Below the pieces are notes generated by a model. It saw only the letters and a program-made list of their open reading frames with translations, ran no database searches and was not told the origin of the DNA. From the NCBI GenBank assembly GCA_964421565.1, contig CAYQXJ010000007.1, positions 62,001 through 126,000 of the forward strand: DNA of 64,000 bases. The letters are read 5' to 3'. Shown piece by piece: positions 1 to 8,470 of the stretch (position 1 is the first letter of the stretch; the number at the start of each line of letters is the position of its first letter). Origin of the DNA: CAYQXJ01 sp964421565. GTDB lineage: Bacteria > Planctomycetota > Brocadiia > SM23-32. Made by a program: the position numbers and the translations under genes.

Positions 1-2
1 TG

Positions 3-539
3 CACGTCGCCGAACTCACCCGCGACGCCCTGCGCAACATGGGACGCTACATCGCCGCCGCCACGGTCTGCCTGCTCGGCTGCAGCTACCGCGAGGACGT
101 CGGCGACACACGCTACAGCGGCGCCGAGGTTGTCGTGCGCAAACTTACCGAGATGGGCGCCGAGATCCGCGTCCACGACCCCTATGTCGACCACTGGTGG
201 GAGCTGGAGAAGCAGGACACCTACCCCGCCTCGGGCCTCTCGCTCAAACGCTTCTTCCGCAACCAGGAACAGCTCACCGAAGTGCGCGTACAGAAAGACC
301 TTGCGCAGACCCTGAGTGGCGCGGAGGCCGTCGTCCTCGCCGTCCGGCACAAACCCTACCTCGAACTCGCCCCGGACCAGGTAGTCGAATGGTGCGGCGG
401 GCCGCTCGCCGTCATCGACTGCTTCTGCATCCTCGACGACGCGAGCATCCGGCGTTACTTCGAGTTGGGCTGCGAGGTCAAGGGGCTCGGACGCGGGCAC
501 ATCCAGCGCATTAAGGACGCCGTCCGCCGCAACCGCTGA
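3..539 (+). CDS. UDP-sugar dehydrogenase, C-terminal part (5' truncated)
   Basis: The reading frame is open from the window edge, so the start and the NAD-binding domain lie outside. The visible 178 residues match the C-terminal UDP-binding domain of the UDP-glucose/GDP-mannose dehydrogenase family. Seen are the GCSYREDVGDTR segment, the equivalent of the family's GxxyKxxxxDxR motif, then a Rossmann-like stretch ending in VHDPYV. Such enzymes oxidise UDP-sugars to uronic acids for polysaccharide or LPS synthesis. The length and the missing catalytic-Cys half prevent assigning UDP-glucose versus UDP-ManNAc specificity. It ends just before a convergent spacer. Confidence 0.85.
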   Translation, partial: HVAELTRDALRNMGRYIAAATVCLLGCSYREDVGDTRYSGAEVVVRKLTEMGAEIRVHDPYVDHWWELEKQDTYPASGLSLKRFFRNQEQLTEVRVQKDLAQTLSGAEAVVLAVRHKPYLELAPDQVVEWCGGPLAVIDCFCILDDASIRRYFELGCEVKGLGRGHIQRIKDAVRRNR

Positions 540-848
540 CCCGGCGCTGGCTGTGCACAGTGCCCATGCCCCGCCGGGATGTGCGTGACTGCCCGTTACT
601 TCCCAGGCGGCTTCTCGAATCCAAACTGCCCCAAGAGTGGCATACTTGTCGGCGGAAGAATAGCGGCGGACGCGTCCCAGCTATAGTCATACTGGTCCCA
701 GCTATGGTCGCACCTGTGGCATAAGTTCGGACGCGGGGCGCGCACTTGCCACTATGTTGTAAGGCAGGGGTCTCGAGGCAGCGGCCATAACCCCGGACAT
801 GGCCGGACGGTGGCCGGGATTCTCGCGTGTTTGCGTCCGGCACTGGGA
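540..848. other. Convergent intergenic spacer with repeats
   Basis: This 309-base stretch lies between the 3' ends of two convergent genes, and no convincing gene is seen in it. It holds a 15-base near-perfect direct repeat at 674-709 and an inverted repeat GGCCAT/ATGGCC at 783-804. TGGCATA occurs twice, near 640 and 718, each followed by similar bases. There is no T-tract, so no clear intrinsic terminator. Confidence 0.5.
674..709. repeat. Tandem 15-mer with 21-bp period
   Basis: GTCCCAGCTATAGTC at 674-688 recurs at 695-709 with one mismatch. The 21-bp start-to-start spacing is two helical turns, so both copies would face the same side of the DNA, as in paired protein-binding sites. No regulator is known. 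Confidence 0.6.
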
Positions 849-1682
849 CTACATCGCAAGGATGCGGTCCATGGACTCGCTGAGCTCGCAGAGTTCGGGC
901 TCGGAGATGCCGAAGAACTCTGCCGTGCACGGGCCTTCGTAGTTGATGCGACGCAGGGAGGCCATCACGGCGGGGTAGTTCACGTCGCCCTCGAGCAACG
1001 GGCAGAAGCCCTCCAGCGTGCCGACCGACCGTTTGTAGTCCTTGAAGTGGACGCAGCAGATGCGGCTGCCGAGCACGCGCACCCAGTCCTCCGCATAGCC
1101 GAAGGCGATGACGTTCCCCACGTCGAGGTATGCGCGGACGAACCCTGAGCCGAACTCGTCGATGAAGTCCCGCATCTCAAGCGGCGAGAGCAGCACCTTG
1201 TTCCACACGTTCTCCAGCCCGATGTTGACGCCGACCTGTTCGGCCACCGGCACCAGCCGGTGCAGTCCCTCGCGCATGCGCTCCATGGCGATGTCGTAGG
1301 GCACGTGTTCGTGGCTCTCGTTGCCGGGCGGGGCGAGCATGCCGGGCACCACAAGCAGACTCGGCACGCCGAGCCAGCTTGCCACGCGCAGGCTATGCGC
1401 CATGACTTCGACGCCGCGGCTGCGCACCTGGGCCTCGTCGGCCGTCAGGGGGTAGCTCCATCCCAGCCCGCTGGCCAGGCTGACCAGTTCGAGGCCGGCC
1501 TGTTCTGCCGCTTCGCGCACGGCTGCACAGTCCGCCTCGGTGCTCTCCAGCGTGATCAGGGCGTCTTCCCCGATGACCGGCTCGGCGCCTGCGAAACCGT
1601 GGGCCGCCACTTCGCAGAAAACGTCTTCGACTGAGCGGCCCGACCGATCAGGCAGAGCCCAGAGGTTGAGCGCCTTGAGCAT
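849..1682 (-). CDS. Sugar phosphate isomerase/epimerase (xylose isomerase-like TIM barrel)
   Basis: A 277-residue protein of the AP-endonuclease-2/xylose-isomerase-like TIM-barrel superfamily. Seen are GLENVWNK, a metal-ligand Glu segment, AYLDVGNV with an Asp, CCVHFKDYK with a His/Asp pair, and a late CTAEFFG Glu, in the order expected for a divalent-metal isomerase or epimerase. The substrate cannot be read from sequence. The start is the ATG at 1682 because GTGGAGG lies about 6 bases upstream; a longer frame without a ribosome-binding site was rejected. It follows the TPR/HEAT gene on the same strand after 77 bases. Confidence 0.85.
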   Translation of the reverse strand: MLKALNLWALPDRSGRSVEDVFCEVAAHGFAGAEPVIGEDALITLESTEADCAAVREAAEQAGLELVSLASGLGWSYPLTADEAQVRSRGVEVMAHSLRVASWLGVPSLLVVPGMLAPPGNESHEHVPYDIAMERMREGLHRLVPVAEQVGVNIGLENVWNKVLLSPLEMRDFIDEFGSGFVRAYLDVGNVIAFGYAEDWVRVLGSRICCVHFKDYKRSVGTLEGFCPLLEGDVNYPAVMASLRRINYEGPCTAEFFGISEPELCELSESMDRILAM

Positions 1683-1759
1683 GGAAACCTCCACGGGTGA
1701 AGACGGCCGGGACCTGAGTGTCCCGGCCATTAGAATTGCTCGCGTCGGGCGATTGCCAA

Positions 1760-3991
1760 CTACTGGATTATGGCCTGGGCCTTCAGCAGCGAAAGCTGCT
1801 GCTGCGGGCTGAGGCCGGCCGCGCCGAGCGCCGAGGCGGCCGCCTTGCGCAGCGGCAGCTTGTCGGACTGCAGGGCGTGCAGCAGGATCTCGACCAGCTC
1901 GTCGGACGCGTCGCCGGATCGCCGCAGAACGGCGGCGATGCTCTTGCAGGCCGCGACCTTCAGCTCGTTCGGCATGTCGCCGGCGACGATGACGCCGAGG
2001 GCGTCGAACGACTCGGCAGAACCGAACTTGCGCAGTGCGGCGACAACGCCCTCAGTCACTTCTTCGCTGTAACCCATGATCGCCTTCAGCAGGGCCGGCT
2101 CGAGGGCGGCAACGGGATAGGACGTTGTGGCCGGGTCGACCGCCTTCAGCGCCTCGAGCGCCTTCAGAACCACCTGTTCTTCCTCCTCCGTCATTGCCGA
2201 ACGGCTCCTGGCAAGCACCTGCTCCTGCAGGATGGGTTCGATCACGGAGGGTCGCACGTGGTCCGCGGTCAGGACCTTGGTTATCTGGTCGTAACTGGCC
2301 ACGTCGGCCGGTTCGCCCGCCCCGCTCACTATCACATAGAGCGGCGCCGCTTTGGTGCGCGAGTCGGTGCTCGCCAGCTCAACAATGTCCGCGAAGATGG
2401 AATCGGTCACGTTACCGCTGACGAACACAATATCGATAGAGGGGACGATATCCAGCACGCGGGCCATGACCCGTGCATCAGGGCGCACCTCCACGGTGGT
2501 TACGCCGGCTTCACGCACGACGGTGATTAGTTCGTTCATGGTCTGGAAATCTTGCATGGCGATCAGGGCCGTTCGGCCCGCCGCTGATTGGAGGGCGGCC
2601 TTCAAGACGGCTATGATCTGCTGATCGGGCCCGCACCCCCCCGTGGGGCAGGACTTCACAAAGTTGATCGCCGCGTTGTAGCGCACCTGCTTGTCTCCAC
2701 TCTGGAGGGCTTCGCTCAGCGCTGCGGCTGTCATCTCGCAGGGCTCGGCCGCCGTCGCCTCAAGCTCCTCGCCGACGGCACGGTCGAGGAAGCGGCTGGC
2801 CGCAGGGTCTTCGGCGGCCATAGTCAGTTCAAGCGCACGGGCCACGACGGGAGCGCCGAGCATACTCACCACGACGGGCACGCGCTCGGCGAGCTCGCCC
2901 ACGCAACCGGCCGCGTGCTGGCGGGTGGCGGTTTCTACGTCCGGATCGTCCGTCAGCGAAGTGCACGCCGCAAGGCGCCGCGCCAGGCTGGCGGCGAGCA
3001 GGGCCTGCAGTTCGCCGTTGGCGGGGTCGGCATCCAGGCCGGCCAGTGCCATCTGCGTCGCCATCCGCTGGTAGTAGAGCGCGCCGGGCATCTGTTCATA
3101 GGTCAGCTTGTCGGGCCACTCGGCGGATGCATCCCAACTCCAGACGTCCGCGCTCAGGCCGTAGGTGTAGCCGACGGTGTCTTTCTGTTCGAACAGGTAA
3201 GCCTTTGCCAGCTCCATATACTGGCTGGCGGCGCCCATCGCAGTTGCCTGCTGCCCGGCGATGGCCCCGGCGGCCCGGGCGGCGGCCCTTCGGGAAGCAT
3301 CCAGCACTTCCGGACATTCGCTGACGCTGAGCAACGCGGGGACGGCGCGCGGGTCGCCGATCGCACCGAGGGTCTCCGCCACTCGCTGCTTGATCAGCGG
3401 ATCCTCGCTGTGCAGCAACACCTGCACCAGGGGCATGGTCGCGTCCGGGTGCATGGAGGCCAGCAGCGAAGCGACTCGCGCGGCGATGGTGTCAGCCCGC
3501 AGTCCCTGCTGCGCGTCGACATCCGGGTTGAGCAGTGGGACTACGAACGGCACGGCGTAAGGCCCGTGGCCCAGCAGGGCGGGCCGCGCCTTGCCGTAGA
3601 GGGTCAGGTCTTCGCTCTGGAGGTCTGCAATGAGCTGCTGCGCGTTCTCGACCTGGCGTTTTTGCTCCCTGGCAGCGCGTGCCATAATCTCACTGATCTG
3701 TGTTGCGAGGTCTGCCAGTTCGGGCACCTCCCGCATTTCGATCAGTGCGGCCAGATCGGCCCTTTCGCGCATGGCCAGGGTGGTGCGCTGGTTCGGCTCC
3801 AACCTCACCAGTTTGTCGAATGCCTTCTGGGCGTTCTCGTATTCGCCTGTCTCGTAGTAGTCGGTTCCCGCCTGCAGCAACCGGAGCACCTCGTGGTTAA
3901 GCTCCGCGGCAAGCGTGGTGCCGGCGACGCCAAAAACGATTGCCACAGCCAACGCTAACGCCATTCCCCACAGCTTAGCGCGCCTGAACAT
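1760..3991 (-). CDS. Secreted TPR/HEAT-repeat protein
   Basis: A 743-residue protein with a basic start and hydrophobic core ending near TTLAA (residues 25-29), which looks like a Sec signal peptide. A TPR-like unit follows (residues 35-75, with the pattern DYYETGEYENAQKAFDKL). Helical HEAT-type repeats are visible near 175-260 (IGDPRAVPALL) and again at about 650-735. The middle contains an alpha/beta stretch. No catalytic motif was recognised. It is probably a periplasmic or surface scaffold for protein interaction. The ATG start at 3991 has GAGGGAG upstream. It lies 80 bases downstream of lysA, with no functional link evident. Confidence 0.7.
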   Translation of the reverse strand: MFRRAKLWGMALALAVAIVFGVAGTTLAAELNHEVLRLLQAGTDYYETGEYENAQKAFDKLVRLEPNQRTTLAMRERADLAALIEMREVPELADLATQISEIMARAAREQKRQVENAQQLIADLQSEDLTLYGKARPALLGHGPYAVPFVVPLLNPDVDAQQGLRADTIAARVASLLASMHPDATMPLVQVLLHSEDPLIKQRVAETLGAIGDPRAVPALLSVSECPEVLDASRRAAARAAGAIAGQQATAMGAASQYMELAKAYLFEQKDTVGYTYGLSADVWSWDASAEWPDKLTYEQMPGALYYQRMATQMALAGLDADPANGELQALLAASLARRLAACTSLTDDPDVETATRQHAAGCVGELAERVPVVVSMLGAPVVARALELTMAAEDPAASRFLDRAVGEELEATAAEPCEMTAAALSEALQSGDKQVRYNAAINFVKSCPTGGCGPDQQIIAVLKAALQSAAGRTALIAMQDFQTMNELITVVREAGVTTVEVRPDARVMARVLDIVPSIDIVFVSGNVTDSIFADIVELASTDSRTKAAPLYVIVSGAGEPADVASYDQITKVLTADHVRPSVIEPILQEQVLARSRSAMTEEEEQVVLKALEALKAVDPATTSYPVAALEPALLKAIMGYSEEVTEGVVAALRKFGSAESFDALGVIVAGDMPNELKVAACKSIAAVLRRSGDASDELVEILLHALQSDKLPLRKAAASALGAAGLSPQQQLSLLKAQAIIQ

Positions 3992-4071
3992 GAGAGACTC
4001 CCTCTATCGAGTGGCAGGCTTTCCCAAAAAGCTTATACTCTCCGCACATAGTCACGTCGTCGCGGGGCGCT

Positions 4072-5370
4072 TCACAAGCAGCTCAGCTCCGGCTCGACCA
4101 GGTCTTCCCAGGTCTCCCGGCGCCGTATCAGCCGGTGCTCGTCTTCATGGACCAGCACCTCTGCGGCCCGCGGCCGTCCATTGTAGTTGGAACTCATGGT
4201 GAACCCGTAGGCCCCGGCGTCGAAGACGGCCAGCAGGGCGCCGGCTTCCACACGGGGCAGCGGCCGCTCGAGCGCCAGGTAGTCCCCGGTCTCGCAAACG
4301 GGCCCGACCACGTCCACCAGTTCGGTTTCGATCCCTTCGAAGCCCTTGTCCTCAGGGCGCATGACATCTGGCATGGCGGGCCCGCATTGGGCCGGCCAAA
4401 TACGCTGGTACGCCCCGTAAAGCGTAGGCCGGATCAGGTCGTTCATCGCCGCGTCGCAGATCAGGAACCGCTTGGCGAACTCCGTCTCCTTGCGATAGAT
4501 CACCTGCGTCAGCAGCACGGCGCTGTTACCAGCAATGTACCGGCCGGGCTCAATGATAACGCGGCAGTTTAGTTTTTCAAGATACGGCTGCATCGCCCGC
4601 GCATAGTCGGCGGGCTCCAGCACGGGCCCGCCGGTGTAGGAGATGCAGAACCCGCCGCCGACGTTTAGCGAGTCGATCCGGGTCCCCTGCGAGCGGAGCC
4701 GCTCTACGACTGCAACCAGTTTCTGGAGCGCGTCGACATAGGGTTCGGTGCTGCATATGGGCGACCCCAGGTGCATGTGCACGCCGCGCACGGCCACGCC
4801 CGGCCAGTCCAGGGCGCGACGGGCCAGTTCCTCGGCTCGGGCGATACCTATACCAAATTTCGTGCCCCCTTTGCCAGTCGTCGTCTTCTGATGCGTGTTG
4901 GGCTCCACGTCCGGGTTGACCCGCAGGGCGCAGTCGGCCACGGTGCCCATCTGCCGGGCGATGCGGTCGAGCTGTCGCAGCTCGGGCGCCGACTCGACGT
5001 TGAACATGCCTATGCCTTCGCCGAGGGCGTAACGGATCTCGCTCTCCGTCTTGCCCGCCCCGGCGAAGACGATGCCGGCAGGGTCGGCCCCGGCGCGTAG
5101 CGCGCGGTAGAGCTCCCCCCCGCTGACGATGTCGAACCCACTGCCCTCCCGGGCAAGCAGGCGCAGTATGGACAGGTTCGCGCAGGACTTCACGGAGAAG
5201 CACACCAGCGGCTGCGAGGCGGCGAATGCGTCGCGGATGGCGCGGTAACGCGACAGAAACGCCCCGGCGCTGTACGCGTAGCACGGCGTGCCATGCACCG
5301 CCGCCAGTCGGCTGGCGGGCACGCCTTCACAGTGCAGTTCCCCGCTGCGATAGCGGAACGGCATGTCCAC
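4072..5370 (-). CDS. lysA: Diaminopimelate decarboxylase
   Basis: A 432-residue PLP-dependent group IV decarboxylase that converts meso-diaminopimelate to L-lysine in the cytoplasm. Seen are the PLP-lysine region CFSVKSCAN (about residue 58), the glycine-rich phosphate-binding stretch NVGGGF, the EPGRYI motif and the late CETGD active-site segment followed by GAYG. The family length is normal. A GTG at 5370 was chosen because GGAGAG sits 7 bases upstream; an ATG two codons later is less well spaced. A divergent promoter pair separates it from the HepT-like gene. Confidence 0.93.
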   Translation of the reverse strand: MDMPFRYRSGELHCEGVPASRLAAVHGTPCYAYSAGAFLSRYRAIRDAFAASQPLVCFSVKSCANLSILRLLAREGSGFDIVSGGELYRALRAGADPAGIVFAGAGKTESEIRYALGEGIGMFNVESAPELRQLDRIARQMGTVADCALRVNPDVEPNTHQKTTTGKGGTKFGIGIARAEELARRALDWPGVAVRGVHMHLGSPICSTEPYVDALQKLVAVVERLRSQGTRIDSLNVGGGFCISYTGGPVLEPADYARAMQPYLEKLNCRVIIEPGRYIAGNSAVLLTQVIYRKETEFAKRFLICDAAMNDLIRPTLYGAYQRIWPAQCGPAMPDVMRPEDKGFEGIETELVDVVGPVCETGDYLALERPLPRVEAGALLAVFDAGAYGFTMSSNYNGRPRAAEVLVHEDEHRLIRRRETWEDLVEPELSCL

Positions 5371-5508
5371 GACAGCGCTCTCCTTCCAGGGGCAGAGGCG
5401 ACGGGCGCGTGGCTGCGCCAGGGGCAGTGAGCGTAACTGTCAACGCCGCGTGCCGCCCGTGCGCGCCGGCCCTTCGCAGCTTGCTCCACGCCGCCCCAAC
5501 AGCCCGCT

Positions 5509-5536
5509 AACATACACGAAACGCAACGGAAGTCAA
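5509..5536 (-). promoter_or_regulatory. Sigma-70-type promoter for lysA
   Basis: On the minus strand TTGACT, a 16-base spacer and TATGTT lie about 140 bases upstream of the lysA start. It is divergent from the promoter at 5567-5594. Read by eye from the consensus only. Confidence 0.4.
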
Positions 5537-5566
5537 ACCTGAGGCCGACGCCCCGGCGTGAAAGGA

Positions 5567-5594
5567 TTGACGTGGTGGCAGTAACCGCTATACT
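5567..5594 (+). promoter_or_regulatory. Sigma-70-type promoter for the HepT-like gene
   Basis: TTGACG, a 16-base spacer and TATACT give a near-consensus promoter. Its predicted start near 5601 leaves about 75 bases of leader. The 5371-5676 spacer otherwise shows nothing recognisable. Confidence 0.55.
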
Positions 5595-5676
5595 ACAACC
5601 CGCACCGGTGAGAGGCATCTGAGGCAGCAGCGGGAGGAAGAACACCCATCACGCCAGCCTGTGGGGGGTAGCGCTT

Positions 5677-6012
5677 ATGGCATTGGATAGGTTGCACCTG
5701 ATCCATTGCGAGGAGTGTCTGCGACGCATCGAGGAGTATACGCGGCGGGGGCGAAGCGCCTTCATGGCATCCACCATGGTGCAGGACGCGGTGCTGTGGA
5801 ACCTGGAGATGCTGGCGCAGTGCGCCAAGCGCGTCTCGGACGCCGAGAAGGCGAAGCACCCGGAAGTCCCGTGGGAGAAGATGTGCGGCATGGCCAGCGG
5901 CATACTGGACCACAGCATGCGCATCAAGGACGACGTCGTGTGGGCACGGGTCGTGCGCGACGCGCCCGAACTCAGGCACAGCCTGCGGCCGGTGCTGAGC
6001 CGCAGAGCGTGA
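5677..6012 (+). CDS. HepT-like (DUF86/HEPN) protein, degenerate active site
   Basis: A 111-residue helical protein with the DUF86/HepT signature: QDAVLWNLEMLAQ, HPEVPWEKMCGM, then a His (H79) and VVWARV. HepT proteins are HEPN-type partners in HepT-MntA toxin-antitoxin pairs and normally carry RX4-6H followed by a Tyr. Here the expected Arg is Ala (A73) and the Tyr is Met (M81), so RNase activity is doubtful. No MntA-type nucleotidyltransferase lies beside it. GGGGGT precedes the ATG. It is convergent with radA, 10 bases apart. It may be a solitary adaptor or a relic. Confidence 0.7.
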   Translation: MALDRLHLIHCEECLRRIEEYTRRGRSAFMASTMVQDAVLWNLEMLAQCAKRVSDAEKAKHPEVPWEKMCGMASGILDHSMRIKDDVVWARVVRDAPELRHSLRPVLSRRA

Positions 6013-6022
6013 AGTCGACTGC

Positions 6023-7378
6023 TCACATGCTTCGCAGGGCACCGAGAGCATCGGACAGGTGGCGCGCGGCATGAGGTTCCAGCCCCGCCCGCCTCGCCGG
6101 TTCCACGCCGGCGGGCGGTACCAGCGCGCGCGTGAAGCCCAGCTTCGCCGCTTCGCGCAGACGGTCGCCGAGCCGTCCGACGGTGCGCACCTCTCCGCCG
6201 AGGCCCACCTCGCCGACGGCCACTGCTTCGGCACAGAACGGCCTGTCCATGAAGCTGGAGGCCAGGGCGAGCACCAGCGGCAGGTCGGCCGCCGGCTCGT
6301 CCACGCGCACCCCCCCGGCCACGTTCACGAACGCGTCGCAGCCGCCGATCTCCAGCGCGCTCTTTCGCTCCAGGACCGAAAGCATCATGCTGAAACGCCG
6401 GTAGTCCACGCCGCTGACCTTGCGCTCGGCCGTGCCGTAAGCTGCGGGCCCCACCAGCGCCTGTATCTCGACCAGCAGCGCACGGCTGCCCTCCATCACA
6501 GGCGCCACGACGGAGCCGCTGGAGTCCGCATCCCGTTCCGAGAGGAACAGTTCGCTCGGGTTGGGCACCTCGCGCAGGCCGTGCTCCGCCATCTGAAAGA
6601 CGCCGATCTCGTTGACGGCTCCGAACCGGTTCTTCGCCGCGCGAAGAATGCGCAGTGTCTGGAACTTCTCGCTCTCGAAGTAGAGGACGGTATCCACCAG
6701 GTGTTCCAGGGCGCGCGGCCCGGCGATGTAGCCCTGCTTGGTAACGTGGCCGACCAGGAAAAGCGCGCAGCCCTGCCGTTTGCATGCCTCTGTTAGGGCC
6801 GTGGCGCAGAGGCTGACCTGCTTCAGGCTGCCGGCGGGCGAGTCGAGATCCGCCAGGCTCAACCGCTGAATGGAGTCGACCGCCACCACCGCGGGCTCCG
6901 CCCTGCGCAGCAGGCTGAGCACCCCCTCCAGGTCGGTGTCCGGAGACACGTTGAGCGGTGCATCGCCGAGGCCCAGACGCTCGGCGCGCATCTTGATCTG
7001 GTCGAGCGATTCCTCGCAACTCACGTAGAGGCAGGCCGCCCCGCCATGCGCCAACTTACCGAGGGCCTGCAACAGCAAGGTCGACTTGCCGATGCCCGGC
7101 TCCCCGCCCAGCAGCACGACGCTGCCGGGAAGCACGCCCCCGCCCAGCACCCGGTCGAACTCAGGCAGGCCCGTGCCGATGCGCGCCTGGAACTCGGCGG
7201 TTATCTGCGACAGGCTCACACTGACGCCTGCGTCACTTGCGCCCGGACCGGCGCGCTTCGGCTCGCACGACTGCTCCGCCAGCGTGTCCCACTCGCGGCA
7301 GTTCGGACACCGCCCGCTCCAGCGGGGGAACTCGGCTCCGCACTCGCCACAAACGAAGCTGCTTCTCTGCCGGGCCAC
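6023..7378 (-). CDS. radA: DNA repair protein RadA
   Basis: A 451-residue RecA-like ATPase that helps process recombination intermediates and branch migration. Seen are the N-terminal zinc finger CGECG...CPNC, Walker A GGEPGIGKS, Walker B VVAVDSIQ, the RadA-specific KNRFG motif and a C-terminal Lon-like domain (VNVAGGVRVDEPAADL). The length matches the family. The GTG at 7378 was chosen: it starts right before the zinc finger and has a G-rich ribosome-binding site overlapping the end of the PfkB gene 10 bases upstream. The two genes probably form one operon. Confidence 0.95.
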   Translation of the reverse strand: MARQRSSFVCGECGAEFPRWSGRCPNCREWDTLAEQSCEPKRAGPGASDAGVSVSLSQITAEFQARIGTGLPEFDRVLGGGVLPGSVVLLGGEPGIGKSTLLLQALGKLAHGGAACLYVSCEESLDQIKMRAERLGLGDAPLNVSPDTDLEGVLSLLRRAEPAVVAVDSIQRLSLADLDSPAGSLKQVSLCATALTEACKRQGCALFLVGHVTKQGYIAGPRALEHLVDTVLYFESEKFQTLRILRAAKNRFGAVNEIGVFQMAEHGLREVPNPSELFLSERDADSSGSVVAPVMEGSRALLVEIQALVGPAAYGTAERKVSGVDYRRFSMMLSVLERKSALEIGGCDAFVNVAGGVRVDEPAADLPLVLALASSFMDRPFCAEAVAVGEVGLGGEVRTVGRLGDRLREAAKLGFTRALVPPAGVEPARRAGLEPHAARHLSDALGALRSM

Positions 7379-7388
7379 GGTTGCCCCC

Positions 7389-8318
7389 CTACTCGATCGG
7401 CTTGGCGGTCTGGAGAAACGAATCGACCTCGGCGGCGGTCGGTATGCCCGGCCGGCCGCCCAGTTTGCGGCACTTGAGCGCAGCCGTGGCGGCGGCGTAG
7501 CGCATGCCGCGCTCCACGGACCACCCTCGGGCAACGGCGAGCGCGAACGCGCCGTGGTAGACGTCGCCGCAGCCGGTGGTGTCCACCACGTCGACGCGAT
7601 AGGCCGGCTGGTAGATCTGCCCTTCTTCGCTCATGCCCCAGGATCCGCGCGGGCCGGCGGTGACCACGGCGGCCCGGCCCCCGCCCTGCCGCAACTCGCG
7701 GAAGAGCTCCTGAACGCCCCGGGCGGGGTCGGCAACGCCGTACCGAGCGGCAACCAGGTGCAGCGGCACGATGGCGTAGTCCCCGAGGGCGAGAAAGTCC
7801 TCCACCTGGCCGTCCTCGATCTCCAGGTCCATGGTGACCGGCACGCCGAGCGACCGGGCGAGGCGCATGCCGGGCAGGGCCTGCTGCGGGAAGAAATTGT
7901 CCACGTGCAATACCCTGGCTCTGCTCACCTGATCTTCACTGATCTGGTCGGGCGCGAGCAGCGGGGCATTCTCGTCCGTCCACATAATCATGCGGGTTCC
8001 AGCGGAGCGGTCGGCCACGACGATGGCCAGCACGACTGATTTGCCTTCGGCACGACGGATCAAGGCCGTGTCCACGCCCTCGTTCTCGAAGTCCTGCACG
8101 CAGAAGTCGCCGAACGAATCGTCACCGAGCGCGCCCAGGTAGGCACAGCTGCCGCCGAGCCGTGCCACGGCGACCAGCGCCGTGCCCACCAGCCCACCGC
8201 CCAGTTGGCGCACGCGGCTGGCGCGCACCTTCTCGTCGCAGTCCGGGTATTGCTCCACCTCGATGACCAGGTCACAGGCGCAGACACCCATGCCGACCAC
8301 ATCGTAACGGCCTCTCAT
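7389..8318 (-). CDS. PfkB-family carbohydrate kinase
   Basis: A 309-residue ribokinase-fold kinase that phosphorylates a sugar or nucleoside with ATP. Seen are the N-terminal glycine-rich signature RQLGGGLVGTALVAVARLGG and the C-terminal DTTGCGDVYHGAFALA, in which the DTxGxGD motif carries the catalytic Asp. The substrate is not evident; ribose, fructose, adenosine and others are possible. The start at 8318 has AGGAG about 7 bases upstream. It is the first gene before radA. Confidence 0.88.
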   Translation of the reverse strand: MRGRYDVVGMGVCACDLVIEVEQYPDCDEKVRASRVRQLGGGLVGTALVAVARLGGSCAYLGALGDDSFGDFCVQDFENEGVDTALIRRAEGKSVVLAIVVADRSAGTRMIMWTDENAPLLAPDQISEDQVSRARVLHVDNFFPQQALPGMRLARSLGVPVTMDLEIEDGQVEDFLALGDYAIVPLHLVAARYGVADPARGVQELFRELRQGGGRAAVVTAGPRGSWGMSEEGQIYQPAYRVDVVDTTGCGDVYHGAFALAVARGWSVERGMRYAAATAALKCRKLGGRPGIPTAAEVDSFLQTAKPIE

Positions 8319-8353
8319 TTGCGCTCCTGAGCTTTGTCTCACAAAGAAACCGT

Positions 8354-8381
8354 ATCTTAGCATCACGAGCCCACGGCGCAA
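8354..8381 (-). promoter_or_regulatory. Sigma-70-type promoter for pfkB-radA
   Basis: Minus-strand TTGCGC, a 16-base spacer and TAAGAT, about 35 bases before the PfkB start. It lies close to the divergent promoter of the HAD-YvcK gene. Confidence 0.4.
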
Positions 8382-8404
8382 CCGCTGGCGCCGTCCGCGC
8401 CTGC

Positions 8405-8434
8405 TTCACATCGGCAGGCCGCCTGGCATACAAT
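8405..8434 (+). promoter_or_regulatory. Sigma-70-type promoter for the HAD-YvcK gene
   Basis: TTCACA, an 18-base spacer and TACAAT, with a predicted start near 8441, about 30 bases before the GTG start codon. Confidence 0.4.
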
Positions 8435-8470
8435 AGGTACACTGGCACTCATGTGAGAGGAGCAGAGAAC

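Noticed and set aside
2588..3958. Long plus-strand frame opposite the TPR/HEAT gene
   Set aside because: It is antisense to a gene with signal peptide and repeats; the GC-rich code gives open shadow frames. Residue content (His, Gly, Arg) shows no family.
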